The notes below the pieces were generated by a model that did not search any database, was not told the DNA's origin, and saw nothing but the letters and a program-made list of their open reading frames with translations. 11,176 bases of DNA from Jimgerdemannia flammicorona (Eukaryota; Mucoromycota; Endogonomycetes; Endogonales; Endogonaceae). Positions 1 to 7,538 of the stretch are shown here, piece by piece (the first letter of the stretch is position 1; every line of letters begins with the position of its first letter). Made by a program: the position numbers and the translations under genes. The DNA lies in assembly GCA_003990745.1 (NCBI GenBank), contig RBNI01006582.1, positions 1-11,176 on the forward strand, given 5' to 3'.

Positions 1-1176
1 TGTTTTATGGACTCAGAGTCCTGTAGATTTTAATTAGAAGGGAACCTAGACTATATAGGCCAAAACTCTCCCCCACTACCCATTGAGCACTACCCATTCA
101 TTAAATCTAGACTAGCTATTGTCCAGTAACTCAACTATACCAGGCACAGCAGGGCCTAATATGGCCCACACCTCATTCTATATATCATATTCTCTCTACT
201 ACTAGAGAGAACTCAACTATATATCAATGACTGAAAACATATACCCAAAACCTCAACATATGTACAAGACTATATCTGAGCTAAATAGAATAGCCTCTGT
301 CACTCCAAGTGAAATAACAGATAAATAAAAAACTCTCCTCAAAGTATAGAATAGTAGATAGGGCCTGGTTCACTCAAGTGAGATAAGTAAAGAACTTATA
401 CATGAGGTGGAAGAAGACCCCCAATACCCCACTACTTAAGCCTGTAGGTCTTGATCATGTTGCTATATCAGCTTCTAGTTCCAGTTAAGTATAGCCAAGA
501 CATCTGACCTAGGTAGCCTCAGGCCCCCTAGCTATTCTCAATGACCAGGGTCCAATCTCATGAATTGCTAAAAGTAGCTGAGAGTGATACCTACTATCTA
601 ACCACTCTGCATCAATCAAAAGGCCCCACTGAAGCAGTATCTGCCTCAGCCCTAATGACTGCCCTCAGCCTAGCACTCTACTGGTCTACTATTATTACCC
701 TTCTACCTATCTGTAATGGCTATCTCCCCTTCCATCCTGACTCTACCTGAATAGTAGTCACTTATACTAGAACTACACTTACTGGAAAGCTTGCCAAAGC
801 TCAGAGAGCTCTACTACAGGCACTGAGGACCTGTAGGTAACCTATACTGGCACTTGATGCTCAAGATTAGCTAACTCTATATATAGCCTATAATATACCA
901 GATAATATCTTAATGATAATAGCAAAAGAAAGAAGATACTGTACTAAAATAAGTATACTCCAGATATAGCTAAAGGTATCAGAAACTACAAAAAAGTAGA
1001 GAAGACACTGATCTGATACTAATAAAGAGGCAACTCATCATCATTGCCTCTCTCTCACTATGCTTCTACAGATACAGCAAATCAACCTAAGATAAAGAGA
1101 GTAATAATAAGAGAAAGGAAACTTGAAAGGTTGTCTACCAAATCTTGTGACTAGTAAGGTAGTAGAGAAAAGAGTG
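1..1176 (-). mobile_element. 1.2-kb poly(A) retroposon, copy 1 (oldest, heavily decayed)
   Basis: This stretch aligns end to end with 8309-9515 (same orientation) and with the reverse complement of 9999-11176. Shared landmarks in order from the left include CTATATAGGCC near 51-61, GGGCCTGGTT near 361, and the block AAAAAAGTAGAGAAGACACTG near 991. Read on the minus strand, the element starts near 1176 (CACTCTTTTCTC, matching CACCCCTTTCTC of copy 3) and ends at the window edge in an A-rich tail preceded by an AATTAAA variant of the polyadenylation hexamer. Compared with copy 3 it shows many C-to-T and G-to-A changes, often CpA to TpA, and it contains no CpG. The 69-codon open frame at 541-750 lies antisense to the tail and shows no synonymous bias between copies, so I do not call it a gene. 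The left target duplication is outside the window. What the element encodes, if anything, is unknown. Confidence 0.8.
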
Positions 1177-1439
1177 AGTGTCAAGAAATATATATCTCTT
1201 AATATCCAAATTTGGAATATCTTCATTAGGTTCAAAGAAGAGATTTCTAGGATTAGGTGGTATAAAGATTTCAAAAATAGTTTACTCTTCAGGCTCCAGA
1301 ATAAGATTCTTATATAGTTTGACTGATTGATGATACACTTGCTAGAGGGTATTCTTCTTGAGATAGTTGATCTGAAGGAAATATACTTTTTTCTTATCTG
1401 AGCTTTCAAATCCTTCAGCTTGTCTCATTTTTTCAGTTA
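1177..1439 (-). pseudogene. Retroelement pol remnant downstream of the dUTPase domain
   Basis: The dUTPase reading frame continues here for about 85 codons with only a few stops (TAG/TAA types) and protein-like content, including the run FEPNEDIPNLDIKRYIFL. It then enters the retroposon at 1176 without any terminal signal of its own. I see no reverse transcriptase motif in this segment. It may be the linker that precedes reverse transcriptase in the intact element. Function is not recognised. Confidence 0.45.
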
Positions 1440-1766
1440 GTTTGGAGACTTCTTATAATTGAGGGGTCTTGACTTTCATAAAGACTATTTGAGCAATCTT
1501 CTGTCCTCTAAGAATTCAGTACTATTCTATATTACTATTATACAGAATGATCTTAATTTCACCTATATATCCTAGATCTATAGTTCCTCCTTCTATAGTT
1601 ATTTCTTATCTGGCAAGTTCAGATCTTGAGGTTAGCTGAATATAAGTTCCTTTGGGTAGCTATATGGCTAGTTCTATTCTAAATACCAATGTTCTTTCAG
1701 GCTTAATGAGTTTATTCTCCAGACTATAGAGGTTATACCCTATAGCTTTTTGGTGAGCTTTAGTCA
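1440..1766 (-). pseudogene. dUTPase-like domain of the retroelement polyprotein (broken)
   Basis: dUTPases hydrolyse dUTP to dUMP and limit uracil incorporation during DNA synthesis; some retroviruses and LTR elements carry one. One frame here shows four of the five trimeric-dUTPase motifs in order and spacing: AIGYNLYS (motif 1, usual AGYDLYS), LPKGTY followed by SRSELA (motif 2, usual RSGLA), GTIDLGYIGEIKIIL with a following YN (motif 3, usual G.ID.DYRGE), and GQKIAQIVF (motif 4, usual GdrIAQ). The glycine-rich motif 5 is not visible. The domain carries four in-frame stops (three TAG or TGA, one TAA). The D-to-N change in motif 1 and G-to-E in motif 2 are both G-to-A on the coding strand, as expected of the local decay. 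The domain is fused in frame to upstream pol sequence rather than being a separate gene. It cannot be active as it stands. Confidence 0.82.
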
Positions 1767-3154
1767 GAGATTTGGTCTTGGGATGTAGCAGGACATACTG
1801 GGTGATATCTTTACTAAGTTTGGACTATTCTTGGGCTGAAGCTCTACTGGCAGAAAGTCTCTAAGCTCTGAGGTTGAGATGTAACTATCTAGCTCCAGTA
1901 GAGGGATCTTGGAGATAATTGATTTCTCTTTTTTCTATAGGGTCTAGGGCTTCTATGAAATTGGTAACATCTTCTACCCATCCTCAGTGAGTTGTATGTC
2001 TGATGAGGGCTAGAATAGCTTCTTCTAAATTATAGATCTTGAGAGTTCTTTTTTTTGGTTTCTTGGTCTGGCTTTTTCAGATCTGAGTTATATTATCTCC
2101 TCTTTTTAGAGTATAGACTACAAAATTCTGGCTGAGGTGGATCTTCTGATATCTACAGTCTCAGAAATCTAAGTGTCTTCCATGGTTACAATATCTCATT
2201 GCTCAAAAATACTGTTCTCAGTTATTGATCTCTTATTGTCTTAGGAATTGGTATCTATCTTAGTCATATGTTAGAGGAAGGGTAACCAAGGGATATATTT
2301 CTATTTGGGTAAAAAGACCTTGTCCTCTAGCTTGGCTTTGTAACTTATAGAGACTTCTTGGAAGATAGTTGATTGTACAATTATAACTAGGAGTTCTGGC
2401 CTTCTGGGTCTCTATCTTTTATATTGGTCCAGTAGGTGGCACTGATAGTAGTAGTCTTAGAGAGAGTGAAAAACCATTTAATGTAGATATCTTCCTAGCT
2501 AAAAAGCTTTTTTTTTTTGATATATTTCCTACTTCAGAATAATAGAAATTATACTTAGTCCTACTTTGAGGTTCTAGGGATCATTGTCTTCTGATAGGAT
2601 CTAGCAAGGGTCATCCTAGGGAATGAGTTCAAGGACCTCTTCTTCTTTGAGTACTTCTTGTTCAGGAACCTTCTGTTTAGGAGTTTCTTCTTCTTTAGAT
2701 AATTCTTAACCCCCAAATTACTTGTACTTCTATAGTTTTGGCTATAGATATTTCTAGAATATATTTGTATTTTTTCTTCTTTCTTCTACACTCAGGATAG
2801 GCTATATGTACCAGACAAATTCCTTATTTCAATAATCTTAAAGGAATGCTTGGGACACTTATATCATTTTAAATAGATGAGATATCTTTTGATTTATTCT
2901 ACAATAGTTCTGATTGTGATAGGAATAGTATTTCTAGTCTATATATTATCTTCTGGTCTGTCATCTATTAGGTTGATTTAGGGATTGAGCCTGAGATCAT
3001 TTCTATCTTCAGATTCTTCTTCCTCTTCTATAGTTTATTTTTTACTACTGATATATTCTTTCTGAATAGTGATCTTTTTCTTCTTCTTTGATTACTCATA
3101 GCTGATCACCTTAACTCTATACTTCTTGTCTTAATAATTAAACTTGAGTACTTA
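1767..3154 (-). pseudogene. Unrecognised pol segment between protease and dUTPase
   Basis: Protein-like sequence runs through this stretch on the minus strand. From about 2400 downward it is in the dUTPase frame. A Cys/His cluster sits at about 2196-2134 (C-x-H-x2-H-x5-C-x5-H, with a stop inside) and is followed by a Lys-rich patch and helical, charged sequence leading into the dUTPase. From about 3060 to 2640 the content is acidic (a run of five Glu near 3050) and low in complexity. This is where reverse transcriptase might be expected directly after protease in Ty3/Gypsy elements, but I see no YxDD box or other polymerase motif. It could be a lineage-specific insertion, an eroded zinc-binding module or a decayed linker. 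I cannot assign a function. Confidence 0.45.
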
Positions 3155-3490
3155 TTGACTGATATCAATAACTACATTCATTTCCTTCATCCAGTTAATA
3201 CTAAGGATTATATCATAGGTGACAGCTTTAATAATAATAGCTTTTAGGATAAAAAACTAAATGTGTCTCAGAGAGATAGTAATGTTTCATACTTCTCTAA
3301 AGAGTTGAGTTTGGGTTCCATCTACTACTATAATGCTAAGGTTGGATGATCTATCAATAGGCCATTGAAGTATATTCAGAAATTGTTTGGTAATAATACA
3401 GATAGCTGCTCCTATATCAATGAGGATTTTCACCTTTTGTCCTTCAATATCTCCATATAAGTAGGTGCTAACATATCTACAGCTTAGATA
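3155..3490 (-). pseudogene. Retropepsin-like aspartic protease domain (broken)
   Basis: Retropepsins cut the retroelement polyprotein and act as dimers built around one D-T/S-G triad per subunit. The frame reads STYLYGDIEGQKVKILIDIG, with the catalytic triad at 3418-3410 as Asp-Ile-Gly followed by Ala. It goes on to IDRSSNLSIIVVDGTQTQ (flap side), then AVTYDIILSINWMKEMNVVI, which matches the second hydrophobic motif (usual form DvILGmDWL). The Thr-to-Ile change in the triad and the Gly-to-Ser change in the second motif are single C-to-T and G-to-A steps. In-frame stops also lie between the motifs. The length, about 100 residues, fits the family. It sits downstream of the gag-like region and upstream of the dUTPase, in a different phase from both. 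Loss of Thr/Ser from the triad plus the stops make it inactive. Confidence 0.78.
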
Positions 3491-4269
3491 GAGGTGGGAG
3501 CTAGTTCTTATTGTGAAATTGGGACTTAGCCAGTGCTAGATCTAGTAGTTCTTAGTAACTTATTTCAGACTCTAGCAGATATTAACTATAAGAACTACAT
3601 GAGAGGAACTTCCATCTTAGCTTCTTGAATCTTTTACCAGGCTTTGTTATAGATATCTCTGGGTATGATCTTTGAAATATACTTCTTCTTGGGCTTTGGA
3701 GTAATAGGCTCTTATTCTTCTTGCTCTATTTATTTATCTTCTAGAGGTAGTTTATTTGTTTTAGAAACAAAAGATAAGAGAGACTGAAGAGATATTTCTA
3801 CTTACTCCTCTTCATGTTCTTCATTATTCTCTTGAATTCTTCTGCTGGTATTCCTAGATAGTCTCCCTATAGATCTTTTTCTTTTCTCTGCTAGGTAGAC
3901 TATCTTTCTAATAATGACTTTGGCTAGGTATAAGTCTAGATCACTATAGTCTTTACTATTGCTTTCTTCTTTGAAGTCTTCAATAGAGTGAGCTTTAGTC
4001 TTCTTGTACTGGATTTAATTTCTTTTATTTAGTAGTTCTGAGTCTCTTCAGTCATTTTTTTTATTATCATATTCAATGGTATAGTATCCAAATTGTCCAT
4101 AGTGGAAGTACTAGACTTGAGCTCTATCTTGGACAGAGTATCTTCTTTCTTCTTACTGGTAACTTCTGTTATCTCTGAGTAGATATCCTTGGTTCCTTTG
4201 GGGTATATACTCTCTGTTATCTTATTGGTAGCTTCAATTTTTATATATGGTGAGTTTTTCAATCTATCT
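3491..4269 (-). pseudogene. Retroelement gag-protease linker region
   Basis: Minus-strand sequence between the capsid-like region and the protease is Lys/Glu/Ser-rich and split over several phases. The longest open piece is 4262-4029 (77 codons, beginning MKNSPYIKIEATNKITESIY), one phase off the gag frame. An indel near 4262 therefore separates it from gag. Nearer the protease there are pieces such as QEAKMEVPLM and NKLLRTTRSS; fungal Ty3/Gypsy elements often carry short helical motifs just before retropepsin, so these may be the equivalent. No zinc knuckle (C-x2-C-x4-H-x4-C) is readable. None of it is a separate gene. Confidence 0.45.
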
Positions 4270-5760
4270 CATCAATCAGTCCAACTTGGAACTAACATCT
4301 TGAATTTCACTTCTATTTTTCTTCTATTATTTAACTAGTTTCTTTTCTTCAGATCTTTCCTATCTTTGGAGGAGTTCTTGTAGGACTTTGACCAAGATGT
4401 CTTCTTTATCATCCTTCTTATCATGGCCACTCTAGGTAGTTTCTTATCTGATATTGAAATATTCTTAGACTATATCTACTTGTTTCTTAAACCTCCTGAT
4501 GCCCAAAGTACAGATATGCTGAGTAATGTTTGGGAGAATCCAATTCATAAAAATGATTGAACCTATGATATCTTAGTTTTTTTTTATTTTATTTTTTTAT
4601 CCTATAATATCTTAGTTAGTAGTATTGAATTCAGCAGTATGTATTCTCTTTTGAATTTTTGTGAAGAATGTTTTAGACAATTCTCTAAGATTTATCTTCA
4701 TTTTTATGATAAATTCTTGAGTCTTATGGTGGGTCTCATTTTCTATATACTTTTTGATAAGCCAGTGGGACATAGCTTCATACTCTGCTAGCCAGATTGG
4801 TACTACATTAATGGCTGCTCTATGGTCTGAGTTTAGGTCATTCCTTGCTTGGGTGAAAATTCCTTTGACTGGCTCTCTGAGTTAGATCTTATAGATGGCA
4901 ATCTTTCTTTTGGAAGAGAGATTCTTCAGAGCTATAATTTCTTCAATCCTATCAAGGAATTCTCTTGGGTCTTCTTCTGAGTATCCTATAAAGGTTAGCA
5001 ATAGAGTGGCCATTTCATCATCATTGTCTTCTAATTCTAATTCTGGTTCAGATTCTGGCTCTAATTTAGATTCTGATTCTTGTTTACTTTTTAAATTGTT
5101 GCTGAAGTTCAGGATACTTAAGTATTCTGAGAATGGTGTTGTAGATCTTGAGTGAGATATAATAGGTCTGAGTATCCTTAAAGGAGCTACTCTTAGCTTG
5201 TCTAGTTCTATAATAGCTGATGAGAGAGATTCAATGAGTGAAATTAGTAAATCTCCTATAGGAAGTTGGACTTATATAATGAGATCTTCTAGTTCTTGAG
5301 AAATTCAGTTAAAGTTAGTAGCAGGGCTATCTGTATAATCTGGTTGATCTGGTAGGAAGTCTGTTGGTACTGACTGAGAATTCTATACTATACTGACTTC
5401 CTGTTGAGATCCTTCTGATACTGGGTAGTTGGCAAGTCTTGAAGTAATTATATACTTCTCTTCTTATCTAAATGCTAGTGATGACTAGTTCTCCTATAGT
5501 GGTAGAGATTAGTATTGTATCAAATATATCTAGTTTAACTATAGATTCTTGTAAGCTGAAAAGTCATGTCAATTTTGAAATCTTCTTAGTTGAGCTTCCA
5601 AATATAACATATCCAGCTTAATGAAGGCAAATTACTAGGCTAGAGATTGATATAGTTTGGCTTGAGCCTCCAGTTACTTTGTAAAATATTCTAAGATTCC
5701 TTATTGGTGTTTAGTAGTATAATAGTTAATCTAGATACAATGGTTGATTTTATTATTGAG
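4270..5760 (-). pseudogene. gag-like polyprotein region (broken)
   Basis: One minus-strand phase is protein-like for about 490 codons, interrupted only by scattered stops. It has four parts. The first is a helical, Gln/Leu-rich N-terminal part (about 5700-5560, with LEAQAKLYQSL and LYLEAQLRRF), likely a coiled coil. The second is a Ser/Pro/Asp-rich stretch. The third is a Glu/Asp-rich tract (about 5080-5015) leading into a core that begins near 5013 with GYSEEDPREFLDRIEEI and continues through WLAEYEAMSHWLIKKYIENE, which resembles Ty3/Gypsy capsid (retrotransposon gag) sequence. The fourth is a charged tail with QDVSSKLD near 4300. Gag forms the particle that packages element RNA. A 39-bp tail-only insertion with duplicated flank sits inside at 4562-4615. 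The start codon is not certain; the 5760 limit is where stops become dense. Antisense open frames here, such as one at 4895-5155, mirror the acidic tract and are not genes. Confidence 0.65.
4562..4615 (-). repeat. Tail-only retroposition scar: A/T tract flanked by 15-bp target duplication
   Basis: CCTATGATATCTTAG at 4562-4576 is repeated as CCTATAATATCTTAG at 4601-4615 (14 of 15 bases, the difference a transition). Between them lie 24 bases that are T with four A on the plus strand. On the minus strand this is a poly(A)-like tail directly followed by the duplicate. The geometry is the same as at copy 2 of the 1.2-kb retroposon: the T tract abuts the left duplicate. Insert plus duplicate is 39 bp, so the gag phase is kept. 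I infer an extremely truncated target-primed insertion. Replication slippage is the alternative but does not by itself explain a 15-bp flank with an unrelated tract. Confidence 0.65.
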
Positions 5761-6853
5761 ATTGAAGTAGTAATTTTATATGATGGTCTCTATATAGTAT
5801 AATAGGTTCCTTATATATGTGATTTTTATATAATAATCTTATGTAATATAACAATCTTTATATAATGATCTTATTTCCAAAAGTATGTAATTTCTGGTAT
5901 AACAATCTTGACAGTATTCTATATTTGATAGAGAATTCAATTTGGTATAGATTCTTCTAAATTGGTATACTTCTTAAATAATAACTTGGATAGTATAGAT
6001 AATTCAGATAACTCAAATAACTCAGATGATGCAGATTCTTTCTGAATTAATAGACTTCTGAGAAATAACTAAAATGATATAAATTATTGATTCTTGGCAA
6101 GTTACATCAAAGACTGACTTCATTTATATGGGGTTATATCAGAGAAACTAGCTCCACTATAACATTGTATCAGATAGACTAGCTTGTAGCAAGTTTTCTT
6201 AAGACAGGCTCTCTGAAAATAGTAGATGGTACAGATTCTTCCTAAATTGATAGTCTCTCTGAGAAATAACTTAGATTCTCTTCTTTTCTCTTGGTAAAGT
6301 TATATCAAGACTAGCTTTATTTATACAGAGTTATATTAAAGACTGGCTCTACTGCAAAGTTATATCAGTAGACTGACTTTATGGTAAGAGAGATTTCTGG
6401 CTTATCTGGCAAGCAGACCAAAATATAATAGATTTCTCTTGAAACAGCAGTAAAGTTCATCCTTGAACTTAGGTGGTAAATACTCTTGAACTTGTTCTTT
6501 ATATCAGAAAGTGGACCAGAGTAAGGAAAGTAAGCTCACAATCTCCTAGTAGTGGCTTTAGAGTTCCTCTCAAAGTATGATAGGCAGACTTGTCTTTTGC
6601 TTTTGAACTTTTCAGACTGAGGTTTATTCACTCTTATCTCTGGGGTATTTTATAGTTATGGTTGCTACCTAGTTGCTATATGGCTAATTATAGATGACTA
6701 TCTATGGCAAGTATTCCTGGATGGTACAGTGTACTGGTTCAATATAGGTAAACATACTGTTTCTGGTATCTCTGGCTAATTATACAGGTTGGTGCAGTAA
6801 AGCAGTCTTAGTTGCCTAGTGCACTGGATATGGTATGTGGCTAATTTATAATT
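5761..6853 (-). other. Noncoding 5' region of the dead retroelement (possible LTR/leader)
   Basis: No coding signal is seen on either strand. The sequence is AT-rich, CpG-free and repetitive. TATAATAATCTT-like units recur around 5828-5905, a tandem repeat of about 200 bp lies at 5949-6400, and the phrase TGGCTAAT recurs at 6681, 6773 and 6838. Lying upstream of gag, it would hold the 5' LTR and leader. I cannot show this, because no second copy of the sequence is in the window and no primer-binding site is recognisable. It may also include fragments of another element. Confidence 0.4.
5949..6400. repeat. Degenerate tandem repeat, period about 200 bp
   Basis: Ordered landmarks recur about 198-201 bp apart. 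CAGATTCTTTCTGAATTAATAG at 6032 pairs with CAGATTCTTCCTAAATTGATAG at 6232. GAGAAATAAC at 6060 pairs with 6261. GTTACATCAAAGACTGACTT at 6101 pairs with GTTATATCAAGACTAGCTTT at 6299. A partial third unit (AGATTCTTCTAAATTGG) starts near 5949. Most differences are transitions. A shorter internal phrase of the GTTATATCA-AGACTGGCT type repeats within the units. Its position upstream of gag suggests LTR or leader repeats, which is an inference. Confidence 0.6.
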
Positions 6854-7215
6854 CGGTGATACCATTCTACTGCTCATCACAGTATTTAAAAGTCAGAAAA
6901 GTGTCAGGTATTCATTGTCAACCTCAAGAACACGATGTACTGGCTATAATCGACAAATTTTCCGAGGACCAAGGAAAGCATCCAAGAGTGAACTGCGAGT
7001 AGATTAGCGGCATGGCGAACGTTATGCCATGAGATGCAGATAAAGGGAACAGGTGAGGATGTCGTTCGGATAATGCTCGGGGATATGGAGTTATTTACTG
7101 AAGGATCTCGTTTTGCGGAGATCTGGATGAGTTTGTGGGTGTGACTCTTATCAATGTGGTTCGTTTTTCTATCGAGACTCGTAAGCTACCTGGAGAGGAA
7201 AACCAAAGCGTATTT

Positions 7216-7229
7216 GGGGGGGAGGGGGG
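7216..7229 (+). repeat. G-rich run (7 G, A, 6 G)
   Basis: A 14-base tract with 13 G residues on the plus strand, unique in the window. It could support a G-quadruplex only with very short or G loops, so structure is possible but not predicted with confidence. Runs like this also attract sequencing-length errors. Confidence 0.5.
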
Positions 7230-7286
7230 AATAGAAATGGTGATCTCAGACAACGAGGGGATGTGTCTTTATTCAAAGGAGAGCAT

Positions 7287-7353
7287 ATGTTTTACGATCG
7301 GGGGCGTAGAGCCTACATGAATAGCGCGCACTTCTGTCTCGATCGTAAAACAT
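7287..7353. repeat. Perfect 14-bp inverted repeat with 39-bp spacer
   Basis: ATGTTTTACGATCG at 7287-7300 is matched exactly by its reverse complement at 7340-7353. Both arms include the palindrome CGATCG. The arms keep CpG and are free of decay. It could be a small hairpin, the ends of a 67-bp miniature inverted-repeat element, or a factor-binding pair. No convincing target duplication flanks it and no U-rich tract follows as in a bacterial terminator. The role is unknown. Confidence 0.7.
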
Positions 7354-7538
7354 CATCTTCCCACCTATCCTCCTCCTTTGTGCAGCGATACCATGCATTC
7401 TGCTCCAGATCATAAAATAACGTCATGCTACTATCCGGTGTAAGTTATTATAAATATGTGTTCGGGCCAAGAACCACGATTCGAATCCGAGAGCCAGTTT
7501 ACTTATGTCACCACATCTATTTTACCATATCCTGTGCT

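Larger units (their letters stand above)
1177..6853 (-). mobile_element. Dead LTR-type retroelement (gag - protease - unknown - dUTPase), 3' part missing
   Basis: On the minus strand a series of protein-like segments appears in the order expected of a retroelement polyprotein: gag-like capsid region, aspartic protease, then pol-side sequence ending in a dUTPase. Each is broken by in-frame stops of the kind made from Gln, Trp or Arg codons by C-to-T or G-to-A change. The frames differ: gag and dUTPase share one phase, the protease is in another, and 4262-4029 is in a third. This means indels, or possibly a programmed shift that can no longer be judged. No reverse transcriptase, RNase H or integrase motif is visible. 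Coding-like sequence continues down to the junction with the retroposon at 1-1176, so pol was probably split there. The right boundary is set only by the return of CpG at 6854; no matching LTR pair can be seen. Ty3/Gypsy type is likely from the gag and protease style but not proven. Confidence 0.72.
6854..7538. other. Host intergenic sequence, no gene seen
   Basis: CpG reappears at 6854 and is frequent from 6930 onward, marking a change from decayed repeat to host-like DNA. The largest open frame, 7135-7320 plus, is 61 codons, recognises no family, and ends next to an inverted repeat; I do not call it a gene. The stretch holds a G-rich run (7216-7229), a 14-bp inverted repeat (7287-7353) and the presumed 3' untranslated side of the deaminase gene at its right end. 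Several A/T-rich stretches at 7400-7530 could serve minus-strand polyadenylation, but none is decisive. Confidence 0.6.

Noticed and set aside
541..750. A 69-codon open frame in copy 1 with counterparts in copy 3 (10573-10352 minus) and copy 2 (about 8966-9150), suggesting a conserved protein.
   Set aside because: Codon by codon, substitutions between copies 1 and 3 change residues about as often as not, with no third-position bias, and the frame is antisense to the poly(A) tail. Shared ancestry of the DNA is enough to explain it.
1041..1409. 122-codon minus-strand open frame, the longest in the left part.
   Set aside because: It straddles the retroposon/retroelement junction in a phase different from the dUTPase frame and has no family resemblance; it is open by chance in AT-rich DNA.
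2486..2533. T run at 2508-2518 flanked by GATATCTTCCTA and GATATATTTCCTA, a possible second tail-only insertion.
   Set aside because: The flanks match only with a gap and several mismatches, and the adjoining AAAAAGCTTTTT is a simple palindrome. The evidence is too weak beside the site at 4562.
4895..5155. Plus-strand frame with a Ser/Asp/Gly-rich repeat resembling a surface protein.
   Set aside because: It is the antisense image of the Glu/Asp-rich tract of the dead gag.
7475..7500. GATTCGAATCC resembles the T-loop of a tRNA or a polymerase III B box.
   Set aside because: GATTCGAATC is itself a palindrome; the invariant G53-C61 pair is absent, and no acceptor, D or anticodon arms can be drawn on either strand.
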